From Oenanthe sinensis (lineage: Eukaryota; Streptophyta; Magnoliopsida; Apiales; Apiaceae): 64,000 nucleotides of DNA. The stretch lies in NCBI GenBank assembly GCA_028671895.1, contig CM053801.1, positions 38,506,836 through 38,570,835 on the forward strand, written 5' to 3'. The stretch's first letter is position 1. Each line of letters opens with the position of its first letter. The translations under genes were made by a program, and so were the position numbers. Positions 30,698-42,437 of the stretch are shown here, one piece after another. Below the pieces are notes generated by a model. It did not search any database. It was not told the origin of the DNA and saw only the letters and a program-made list of their open reading frames with translations.

Positions 30698-33600
30698 ATA
30701 TAATTTTGTTTTGCATAATATTTTTTTATAGAATTAAGATCGCTAGTCTGCTCCTAGAATGATTTTTTTTTTGTTTTGCATCATAGTAGTATTTTCGTAA
30801 TGTAATAAACTAGTAAACTAATAATGTATGTACTAAAATTGACATACTTTTTTATAGTACCGTGCCACATATGATTGAAGAAGAGTTTTTTTATGCCTAA
30901 AATTATCATATTAAATAGTTTGGTTTAAAACCGTAACCGACCGAATCAGACCTCTGGTTCGGTCTGATCCTTAATTCAAACGGTCTGATCCAGTTATGAG
31001 ATATTAAAAAACTGTTATTAGTGGTCTACAGTTTCACCATTAAAAACCGACCGTTACTTAGCCCTAACAATCATGATATACTCTTAATTTCAATAATTAG
31101 CTATAATAAAATTTTGAGAGAAAAGAAAAACTACAAAAAGTACTAAATTTTACTGTAATAATTTTTCTATTATTTGTATTTATAATTAAAAAAAACCAGA
31201 AAATATAATATTCACATAGTCAGCTCAAATTACTTTCTACAAAAATAAAAATATAAGTGATCGCATCCACTAGGCAATATTAGGCAATAATTTATGTGAC
31301 AACCCCACATTTTGTTTCACATTACTCTTTCTACGCATTTAATCTAATAATACGTATATATATTTAAGTAGTGTTATGAGTTAATGTGATGCAATCTCAC
31401 AGTCATTGACCTTTACTAATCGAGTAGAACATAATAATTTTCTCAAGCAACCAAGTACAACAAAATTAATTTAGTAAGCTCAACTTATGATTCGATGGCC
31501 CGTATATTTAAATCATTCTCTGAGTTGTGCAGCCGATCTAATGTGCATTATGTATTTATATATGTTAGCATTAATATAGCAAGCTACCTCCAAACCTATT
31601 GGATGAATCAATTATTTGCTAATAATTATTTAGATGAGACACAATCCAACTCATTGTTAACATGTTATTTGTACTCCCTGTGATCGATTTGAATATGATC
31701 GTCAAAAATTTAATTTTCAAGAAAAATAGAATTTACGAATACTGCCAAATCCGTGGGCAAGTGATTGTAAAAGACTAACAATTAAATTTAGAGGAATATT
31801 TCTTTTTATAGTTTCTGAGTTCAGATCATGCGCAAGCATAGCAATCGTAGTACTAGCTAGTAATAGAAACGAGAGAAGAAGGTCACTTTCTTGAAAAAAT
31901 GACTGAAAAAATATGCAAATGATGAGGAGAAATAATCCAAGTAAGAACTTTTGGGGTTGAGATCATGTTGATAATCATGTTAATATAATTAAATATAACG
32001 AAGATGCCGGAGGTGAGTTTATACGATAACTTTGGAATGATATCTAAAACAAAATTTGGTGTGTTAATAATTAAGTTCTTTTATTGTGAAATTGTTGATT
32101 AAATATAAGTAATTGTTTGATCAATTAAAAATAATATGAAAAAGTTATTCAACAACTGAAAATATATAAAGACGCAAGACAATTTTGGTGACACAGAAAA
32201 CCCTAATGAAGAGATAAAAATCGCGGATGGGGTGTGTACAACCAAGAATATTCACTATAATGTTGATAAAAATCGATTACAAGTGTTTGAGATGAATAAA
32301 AAGACAAATAGCTGCTACTCGTCGACTATCTAGCACCAACTCGTCGGGTGTTAATATTGTATATATGGAATTGTGATAGATTTCAACTTCCTCTTCTTTA
32401 TCTAATAATGATTGTATTTATAGTATGATTTGGATATCTCCCACGATCCTATTTTCATGCAAAAAGCTGCTGATCATATTCCTTGATGGTAGGAATCAAT
32501 CTCATGTATTTGAATTATAGTTGAAGTAGGAATCTTATCACTTCCTTAATTTTCGTCCGTCAAGTACTTTCAGCTTTATCCGTCAAGACTTGATCCACTC
32601 GTCAGGTGTTAATCTTCTCTATAATATTGGGCCTTAATTGATATATCAATATAATTGATAATTATATTTGTAGAATTAAATAATTCAACTAATATTGAAT
32701 TATTTAATGAATAATGTTAATAAAGGTAATTATTAATTTCTTGTCAATCCAAGAATTCTTCCTTGTTGATTAAAGGACTGCCTTGTAAATTAAGGGTGTT
32801 TACGGATTTTTCGTGTAAAAGTCTGTTGTGTATTCTTAAGGATTACCGTTTATTTTTCCTAGACTTCTGTTTTGCGTCATATTTAACCAAGTGTATTTAG
32901 TATGTTAAGTTCTACTCATCCCGGAGATCTGGTCATCCGACTTATCGTCTCTGACCCGCTATTCCCTTATGTTCGAATCCCGGTTACCCTTTTTCTTTTT
33001 TCGGTCCACTAAGGGTTCTATGTTCTTCAAGCTAGCTTTCCTCAATCTTGATATACTTCCATACTGAAACTTATTAAATTAGGAAAAAGACGGTTATACC
33101 AACTCTAACTAACCCATGCTCGTAGAATTTGGGATAACACCCTGAAGGTGTCTAATACTAACTGCAACAACAAATTATAATTTATCCTTCGTAAAATTTA
33201 ATTGTAGGAATTTTAAACTTCCAGAAAAGCTTGATAATTGTGATGTCTTCGTGGCAGTAAGATCGTCCATAAGGTGATAGATTATGTCTTTAAAATGGGA
33301 GTTTTCTCCATTTTACTTTGTGGGTTGTGATAGACAGTCGATAACGGTGGTTGGTGGTGGCATCAAGGATGATGACATACAACGATAGTAGATGATGGTA
33401 AAATAAGTTATTTTACTTATTAAAGTCTGTTTATTGTATTTATAAGTTAAAATATATTTATTTTTTTCAATTTATAAATAAATTATTAAGTAAAATTTCA
33501 ATTATTTACGAGAAAATTACAATACCTTTTATCTTTAATCTTTTATTTATTTATTATTAAATTTAAATTTTTATTCTACAACCAAGGTATATAAGTTCTA

Positions 33601-34324
33601 CAAGTCTACAACTAAGTTACCCTTCACAGATTTAATACAAATATATTTGTCTATTCAATAGATGGTAATTCAATTTATTTTAGATTGTGTTTAAAAAGTT
33701 GTATCTTATTTAATTAATTAATGAACTTCAAATGATATAAATTTAGTTATTTTAAATTTTCAAATTTATATTAATTTTAAATATCTTATATTTTAAATAA
33801 AATCTAAACTCAAACTCGTTTAATTATCTATAATTTAATCAAATCTGTAATTTTAAATGAAATTTAAATTTCCAAACTAGTCATTAATGCAATTGTACAG
33901 CTAAAAACAATTACTAAGCGTTTAGGAGATCTAGTTATTCAGAATTTGGTATAAGGATCAAACTCAAATGATACGCCATACTAACTACATACTTTCAACA
34001 TTATCATCCTCAGCAGACCCTTTAGTGCTCCTGGCTAAGCCAAACATAAGTAGTTAATTAATTAATTAATTATCAAGTTAATACGAGTGTTAGTTTAGAT
34101 CAAGTAGATAATACAAGACTTATCCTCTGTTGTGTTGAGTTCGACTCTAACTCATCTCGAAATTTATTAGAACAGATACTCATTTGTAAGATGGTTCTAT
34201 TTCTTGTTATATTTGAGGTATTTCTTTACCGCACTTTATCCCCAAAAGCGATGTTAATTCCACAGTACTTTTATCTAGTGCCCAATCTCTTGTTTTGGAT
34301 GGTGCGACGCTTGAAAAACTGTTT
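29829..34324. other. AT-rich intergenic DNA with small repeats
   Basis: Contents I can name: a possible half MITE at about 29,946 (cccgccgtcccctttacg); an imperfect tandem duplication at 30,303-30,392 (gtttagaactgcaatta twice); a tract rich in CGGTT/AACCG at 30,420-31,075 split by TA microsatellites (about 30,600 and 30,660-30,690), perhaps a non-autonomous DNA transposon ending near tagccctaa; and a B-box-like gttcgaatcc at 32,971. No protein gene is visible. The area around 32,200-32,650 has LTR-like composition but no boundaries. Confidence 0.4.
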
Positions 34325-36081
34325 TAAGTGCTCCTTTCGCACGTGAAAAGTATCTCTCATGCATGTAGGTTTGCCTTTTTTGGGGCTCTTAAAGCTACCT
34401 TAGCCATGATTGTTGGTAATCCTTCCTCGTGTGAGGCATGGGTGCGACTTCTCGTTCTAGCTGCATGTACATTAAGGGTCTTTATACCCCGTGATCGACA
34501 AGGAAAAAGATCGAGTAATAAAAAAGCCCTGCAGCAGAAGCACATTCTTAGTGCTTTGAAAATTTAAAGGAAGTCAGGGGGCCTTTCAAACTACTTGATA
34601 TGTTATTTGAGGAGACGTCTCTACTAGTCAATCTTAAAACGGATGCAGATCCTACGAGAGATAATTTTAAGCAGTTCCTAAGGAATATTTCTGTCGGTCA
34701 TTTTTCTGCAGTGATTAAGGTTTTGACATCCTGTGGTGTTGCCCCAGACACTCCAGAAACTAGGACTCTTCTTGAAAGTAAGCACCCTTATGGTCCACTC
34801 CCAACATTACCTAATCCACTGGGTGACGAGATTCATCTATCAGTTAACGCGAAAACTGTTCATCATTGTATTAAATCTTTTCCAAAAGGAACTTTTTGTG
34901 GATGAGATGGGTTGAGAGCTCAGCATTTGTTAGATGCATTTTCTGGTGCTGAATCTACTTTGAGAAAAGAGATTCTTGCGGTACTCACTCCAATTATGAA
35001 ATTATGGTTACAAGGCAAGTGTCTAGTTTCCTTGGCAGAAGTTATAGTGAGTGCCCCCTTAATGCCTCTTCTTAAGGTTAATGGCGGTGTGTGACCTATC
35101 GCAATTGGAACAATATGGAGGTGACTAGATTCCAAATTGGCGATGAAAAAGGTTGGTAATAAAATTTCTACTTATTTAGGAGATTTTCAGTTTGGTATGG
35201 GTATTCCAGGAGGTGCTGAAGTTGTGTTACATGCAATTAGTCGATTTGTGGAGGCTCATGGGAAAAATTCTAATCTCTCAATACTCTTGGTAGATTTTAT
35301 AAATGATTTTAATATGGTTGATAGAGGGAAGATGCTACATGAATTTAGGAGTAAGTATCCATCTATCTACCCTTGGGTAGAGTTTCTATACGGGCAACCG
35401 ACTAGGCTTTTTCTAGGAGCCGATTTTCTTTTGGCTACCCCTATAGAAGGTTTGGGACAACGTATGACACCATCAAAGTACCAAATGATTTTATGTTATA
35501 GGCTCATGATTCCCTTATTTTCAGAGGGTGCACTATGCCCATTGTGCCTGAATCGTATGTATATATATGGAGAGCATGTCATGTATTGTCAAAAATAGTT
35601 AGGGTTCAAATATGAACATGATATGATTAGAGATGTGTTATTTGATGTATTTTGGAGGGCGGAGATCCCAGCTTAAAAGGAGGCACCGATCAATTTCCGT
35701 ACCCCTCCCGGAGATACGAGATCAACAGTAAGACGCGCTGATGTTTTAGTTTACAGTTGGAATTGAGGGAATCATACTTGTGTCGATCTTACTGAGTCTC
35801 TCCCTTAAGTGAAATTGGTAGTGGAATACTTATGGTACGTGGGTCAGGCAGCGAACAAAACAGCAGAGGCAAAAGTGCATAAACATGATCGGACGTGTAG
35901 AGATAATCAACAAAGTTTTATGCCATTTGCTTTTGATACCTTTGGATTCTTGGCTTCTAATGCTGTTGAATTTCTTCGGAAAGTTCAGAAAGTCATGAAT
36001 AAAAATGTTATGACTGCTGGTTCAGCTGAATATGTATTTCGTCGGATAGAATTTGCAATTCAACGTGGACTTGTGGTGTAA
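34325..36081 (+). pseudogene. Plant reverse-transcriptase-like gene, internally deleted
   Basis: Pieces in different frames follow the order of a plant family of reverse-transcriptase-like proteins that I recognise from general knowledge. Piece 34,328-34,567 has a Trp-containing helical region. Pieces 34,600-34,905 and 34,912-35,094 include HPYGPLPTLPNPLGDE, the SFPKGTFCG stretch and APLMPLLKVNGGV. Piece 35,137-35,598 has FQFGMGIPGGAEVVLHAI and LLVDFINDFNMVDR (the first catalytic Asp region). It then jumps directly to TPIEGLGQRM and the Cys-rich CPLCLNR segment. The catalytic YxDD core is therefore missing. After more stops a C-terminal piece (35,809-36,081) has FMPFAFDTFGFLA. The section before it (ADVLVYSW, then TCVDLT) may be a PD-(D/E)XK-like nuclease; that is inference. 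Confidence 0.65.
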
Positions 36082-37470
36082 CTTGTTACCCATTTACCTC
36101 GTATACATCTATTTTAAAATTCTTCAAATATAAATCAATTTACTTTACCTTTATAAGATTAAAAAATAATTTATTCTAAAAAAGTAGATAAACCAATTCA
36201 AAAATTAAGAGGGTCTTTGAATCATCCTCATGTCTCAACAATACTTACAAGTTTGAAACCTTCATTTTGCTTTGTCAAATGCCTACATTGTTCACATCAT
36301 TCAATATCATATGTACTTTCATTTTGTAATCGTTAAAAAAATTCAAGTAAAAATAAATTAGTGTTGCCAAATAACCCGTCCGGCCTGCAAGCATTTGCTT
36401 GATGAAGTGACTATATTATATGGACCAGTCAAAATTTACATGAAGTGTATACATACATCTATATGTTGTCATTCCTTTTTGATACTAAAACTGCCCTTTT
36501 CACCACTGACCTTTCACTTTGATGTTTTCGATGTTTTTTATCATTTACAGAATCAAATCTCTACCACTGCCATTTTACCATATCGTCACTAAAATACACA
36601 TATTTATATTACATGTTGCTTAAAATCTGCCGTTTGTGCAGTAATTTCAGGTAAAAATAACTGAATAACATGGCTCACTGACAAATTCTCCGAAAGGTAA
36701 AAATTTTCTCTTTTTGTGTTTTTCGAATGAATTAAAATTAGATCAATGAACAAATAGTTAAACAAAAGTGCAGAACACTTAAATTCAGAATAATAATATA
36801 ATATCTATTTCAACAAATCTCGATGAATGAAAGTCGAACTCAAACACGATAAAAGATAAACGTTTACCATATAGCCTATTTTTGAGACGAACAGGAAAAT
36901 AAAAACATCTGGATTGCACAAGCACAAGTGGGAAGAACATCACATTCCTAAACATTAGGCAACCCCTAAAATTAGGGACACCAATACTGATTGTAATCTA
37001 ATGTTAAGACCTAAAACCATGTGAACTCGTGTCAAGCAACTAAGTAGCTTGTTAATTATTTAGTTAGACCACTTAATCAAAGTAATTTTCTAAAAAAATA
37101 CATTAATCACTTTATAATTATTTTCAGTAGCAAAATCCAAATTAGAAGCTTGGCTGTTGCTAAATCAGACCCCTTAACCTCCCTTGGGTATTATTATTTT
37201 CAGTAGCAAAATCCAAAATCCAAATTATTTTCTGAAAAGTGTTGTCACATAATTGGATGCATTACATTATTTGCCACTCTTAGGTATTATTGTTTTGAAA
37301 AATAATGCCACTTGTTTAGGAGGTTCAATATTCATTTAAATAAATAAGTAAATATAGTTATTAAAATATTTAAAATAATAAAATTCAATATCAGGGGCAT
37401 TATGGTCAAATTGCTAGCTTAGGACATCATGTCACACTCTCAAGTTTCAAATCCTTGGTTAGTACTAGCA
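36082..37470. other. Intergenic DNA upstream of NSP2
   Basis: AT-rich, no gene seen. A 24-base phrase beginning ttattttcagtagcaaaatc occurs twice (about 37,119 and 37,194). Promoter elements of NSP2 beyond the TATA box cannot be recognised with confidence. Confidence 0.5.
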
Positions 37471-37474
37471 TCCT

Positions 37475-37483
37475 CTATATATA
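37475..37483 (+). promoter_or_regulatory. Likely TATA box of NSP2
   Basis: CTATATATA lies about 200 bases upstream of the ATG in a region that shifts to a more mixed composition (actagcatcc before it). The implied 5' leader of about 170 bases is ordinary for a plant gene. No transcript data. Confidence 0.5.
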
Positions 37484-37678
37484 CGCATATCAAATTAGCT
37501 AGACTTCAAGATTTACAACTAAATATGTTTAGCCTATATATGTTGCCTTGAACTTGACTACAATCTAGCTACCTTCATTGTCTCTTCTTTCGGCTTTATG
37601 TTTTTTTTGTTGTTCATTAATATCAAAAATACTATTTGCTAAACATCTATTAATTTCGTCGATAAATAATCTAACTCG

Positions 37679-39196
37679 ATGGCAATGGTTATAGACGACG
37701 ATTTAGACAAGTTCTATTTTCCCGACTATAGCAATACCACTACAACCACGACGACCACAATGAGTGTTAGCGAAGACGAATTATGCAATTGGAATGATTG
37801 GTCGCCTTTGATGGATTGGGAAGCACTTTCAAACGGTCATGACCAAGACTTCCATGGCCTCTTCGAATCAATAATGGATGATGAAAATGCCTCCTTAAGC
37901 CACCTTTACTCATCACCAGAGCTCGACCAGCACCCATCATCTCAACTTCATGAACATTCTTCATCGGAACTAATGATGATTAACCCTGATCATGAAGATA
38001 TTACAAACAACTCCGAGGATACGAAAGGGTTAAGGCTAGTTCATCTTTTGATGGCAGCTGCAGAGGCGATGACTGGGGTGAATAAGAGTCGTGACTTGGC
38101 TCGGGTGATATTGATTCGGCTCAAGGAATTAGTCTCTCCTACACAAGGTACTAACATGGAGAGACTAGCGGCATATTTTACCCAGGCCCTGCAGGGCTTG
38201 CTAGAAGGGGCCGGGAGTAAAAATAACAATGTTTTGTTAACTGCTCCCTATCACAATCAAAATGAACATCAGGCGACAGATGCATTAGCGGCATTTCAGC
38301 TTTTACAGGATATGTCGCCTTATGTTAAGTTTGGGCACTTCACTGCCAATCAAGCTATTTTAGAGGCCGTGACTAATGATAAAAGAGTTCATATAGTGGA
38401 CTATGATATAATGGAAGGCATTCAATGGGCCTCTTTCATGCAGTCCTTGGTTTCGAGGAAGGAGGGTCCACCGGCCCCACACCTTCGCATCACGGCCTTG
38501 TCGAGGGGCGGTAGTAGCAAGCGATCTATCACTAGTGTCCAAGAGACCGGGAGACGATTAACTGCTTTTGCTGCTTCAATTGGACAACCTTTTTCATTTC
38601 ATCAATCTAAATTGGATGCTGACGAAAGTTTTAAACCATCTTCTTTAAAATTGGTTAGAGGGGAAGCACTTGTATTCAATTGTATGCTACATTTGCCTCA
38701 TTTTAGTTATCGGTCCCCTGATTCCGTTGTTTCATTTTTATCCGGAGCAAAGACACTAAACCCGAGATTAATGACTTTAGTCGAAGAAGAGGAGGAAGTA
38801 GATCCTTCCGCGGATGAAGAAGGATTCGTAGGGCGATTCATGGAATCATTGCACCGTTATTCGGCCTTATACGATTCACTCGAGGCCGGATTTCCATTGC
38901 AAGGACGGGCTCGAGCATTGGTGGAACGGGTCTTTTTAGGCCCCCGAATAGCAGGATCATTAAATCAAATATATCGAGAAACGGAACGATGTTCGTTAGG
39001 TAATCATATGTGTGCAATGGGATTTCAAAGAGCTCACATAAGCTTTGCAAATCATTGTCAAGCAAAGTTATTGTTAGGACTCTTTAATGATGGCTATAGA
39101 GTTGAGGAATTGGCAAGCAATAAGCTTGTTTTAGGTTGGAAATCTCGAAGGCTTCTCTCAGCATCTATTTGGACCTCTCCCGAAATAGATTTGTAA
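37679..39196 (+). CDS. NSP2: NSP2-type GRAS transcription factor (505 aa, single exon)
   Basis: GRAS protein that in legumes acts with NSP1 in the nucleus to relay symbiotic (Nod and Myc factor) signals, and that in non-legumes serves mycorrhization and strigolactone biosynthesis. The N-terminus (about 1-115) is acidic with a poly-Thr run and the NSP2-like WNDWSPLMDWEAL. The GRAS domain follows: LHR1 from about residue 119 (RLVHLLMAAAEAMTG, RDLARVILIRLKEL), the VHIID motif as VHIVDYDIMEGIQW (about 236), LHR2, the PFYRE region, and the SAW region ending GWKSRRLLSASIW. The length suits NSP2 and the frame is intact with no intron, as usual for this subfamily. The alternative start at residue 3 (MVI) makes little difference. 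The coding sequence contains a miR171h-type target site. It is the only intact host gene in the window. Naming rests on recalled similarity to legume NSP2. Confidence 0.93.
   Translation: MAMVIDDDLDKFYFPDYSNTTTTTTTTMSVSEDELCNWNDWSPLMDWEALSNGHDQDFHGLFESIMDDENASLSHLYSSPELDQHPSSQLHEHSSSELMMINPDHEDITNNSEDTKGLRLVHLLMAAAEAMTGVNKSRDLARVILIRLKELVSPTQGTNMERLAAYFTQALQGLLEGAGSKNNNVLLTAPYHNQNEHQATDALAAFQLLQDMSPYVKFGHFTANQAILEAVTNDKRVHIVDYDIMEGIQWASFMQSLVSRKEGPPAPHLRITALSRGGSSKRSITSVQETGRRLTAFAASIGQPFSFHQSKLDADESFKPSSLKLVRGEALVFNCMLHLPHFSYRSPDSVVSFLSGAKTLNPRLMTLVEEEEEVDPSADEEGFVGRFMESLHRYSALYDSLEAGFPLQGRARALVERVFLGPRIAGSLNQIYRETERCSLGNHMCAMGFQRAHISFANHCQAKLLLGLFNDGYRVEELASNKLVLGWKSRRLLSASIWTSPEIDL
38103..38123 (+). 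promoter_or_regulatory. miR171h-type target site in NSP2
   Basis: The mRNA reads GGGTGATATTGATTCGGCTC plus A, encoding part of RVILIRLK in LHR1. Against the miR171h sequence as I remember it (from Medicago), the complement is perfect apart from the ends: a G:U-type pair near the 3' end of the miRNA and one terminal mismatch. miR171h control of NSP2 is established in legumes. Confidence 0.75.
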
Positions 39197-39537
39197 ATCT
39201 TTAAATTTAAATTTCGTTTCAAAATTTTCTTAATCAGTTTTTTAATACTTTGAGAATATGGTAAAAACTAGGAGGTTTGGGTTGATTTTGTAAAGCACAA
39301 TCCTTTTCAGTTGGTTTTTTTTCCGACTAGTTTGGCTTATAGTCTTACAAATGAGTATTTGTTCTAAAGAAACAAGAATCTGGGACAACAGAGGATAAGC
39401 TCTCAACAACTTGGGCTATCCAACCGTGCTCCACTTGGTTTTTGAAACTATTTATACATAGTACTTTATATTTAAGGATTAAGCTATGTCTATATTGCCT
39501 TTGTACAAAGCTAGTAGATGTAGATGTTAATTTGGTA
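39197..39537 (+). other. 3' flank of NSP2
   Basis: T-rich sequence suited to a 3' UTR; no clear polyadenylation signal can be singled out. Confidence 0.4.
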
Positions 39538-39596
39538 CTCTCTTTCAAAATACATGTATTTTAATCAAAAAGACTTGTATTTTAAAACGGAGGGAA
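39538..39596. mobile_element. Very short Stowaway-like MITE remnant
   Basis: Begins CTCTCTTTCAAAATACATGT after TA and ends ACTTGTATTTTAAAACGGAG with trailing GGAA. The two halves are inverted complements, leaving a 59-bp hairpin. It looks like a Stowaway that lost its interior. It lies about 340 bases downstream of the NSP2 stop. Confidence 0.55.
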
Positions 39597-39883
39597 GTTG
39601 ATGTAGAAAGCCTTGTCGTTGGACAAATTTAGTTTTAAACTTCTAAACTACTTGTCGTGGCGCTAATTATCAGCACACTTTTACACTAATGAAAGATTAA
39701 TTTCAGGTTTGAACGATTAATATGTCGAATATTTACCTAGCCGAGAACGTAGCAGCATGTATACATGTATATAGTATTTTGGGCAAGGAAAATGAAAGAG
39801 ATCCTAAAAGTTTATCAATTTTTTTAATAATTACTGATGTGTAATGTGAGTAATTGGTAATTATCCTATGATATGAGATCCGA

Positions 39884-41231
<1,348 letters not shown>

Positions 41232-42378
41232 TGTTAGGAATCAATTTAGTTTTGATGATAAGTTTAACCTTAGAATCATAGAATTTTATTTTATTGTAAT
41301 TGATCAATTGATATGAAAATTATAAATATCAATTGATCAGGAAACCATTTATCAGTTGAAATATTTATGTGAATTAATTGATAATATGGATGGTAGCATA
41401 GGTATACTTAGTCTATTTTAATTGATATGACATTAGTCGATTGATAATTTTCTCATCGATTGATACTAGAGTCGATTGATATATGTCATTAACTGATGTA
41501 TAAATTAGACTTTCAAATTGTAATTATTTGAAGACAGAGAAATTATGCAAGTGAAGGATGATCAATTGATATGGAGGCATCAATGGATAAAATATCAATT
41601 GATAACAAGTCAAGTCAGAGATTGAAGACCATCAACTGATATGAAGAACTATCGATTGATATATCGATTTATAACATCTATCAATCGATAATTCAATAGG
41701 TATTACCAATCGATGGATATCAAGATCAATCGATGAAGAATATCAGTTGATGGATACAAGGAAGAATCAATTGATATGTTTAAAAACAAATTATCAATTG
41801 ATAGGGACTGAACAACAAGACAAAATGTCAGAAATTTTCAGACTAAAGCATGCATATAAAAGACAGTCTAGATTGACTGCGAAGACTCAAATTGAAGCTA
41901 TTCTTCTTGGGATGAAGATATTTCTCAAAATAGAAATAAACAAATAGGAAGGATAGTTTAGTAACATTACTAGAATAGATAGTTTTGTTTTACTATTCTC
42001 GAGATTGTAAACACTTTTGTGTTATATAAACAAGAGTGGTAGCATTGTTAGAAATATCAATAGAGTTAGAACATCTTTCTGAATCAACTATTTAGTCTTA
42101 GAATACTTTCTAAGAACAATTGATTTTATTTTTAACTTTGTAAAAAGCAACTAGGTTTTCTTAACCTAGGTTATTTGAGCAAATATATACACTCATGGAA
42201 AACCCAATCCATCAGTTATTTTTAAATATCTTGTTCAAATATTTATTTCAGCCATTGTTTTTCATATTTAAACTTCTCAAACCATTTAAGAAAATAGAAA
42301 AATCATAAAAGTTGTTATATTTGTATTCAACCCCCCCCCCCTTCTATAAATATATTGACATTGTTCTAAGGAATAACA
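41232..42378 (+). repeat. 5' LTR of element E (1,147 bp)
   Basis: Bounded by TG and CA (TGTTAGGAATC ... GGAATAACA). It has a TATA box (TTATATAAAC, about 42,022) and a C run near the 3' end. From 41,290 to 41,790 it is packed with variants of the palindrome-like motif ATCAATTGAT / ATCAATCGAT, about 20 occurrences. Confidence 0.9.
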
Positions 42379-42380
42379 AT

Positions 42381-42392
42381 TGGTATCAGAGC
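42381..42392 (+). other. Primer-binding site of element E
   Basis: TGGTATCAGAGC two bases after the LTR, complementary to initiator-methionine tRNA. Confidence 0.92.
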
Positions 42393-42437
42393 AAGGCTTT
42401 CAACATACAGAAAGTTTAATATCAAGAGCAAGTCAAT

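Noticed and set aside
31495..31683. 62-residue frame in intergenic DNA
   Set aside because: No recognisable domain, AT-rich composition, no conserved context; likely chance.
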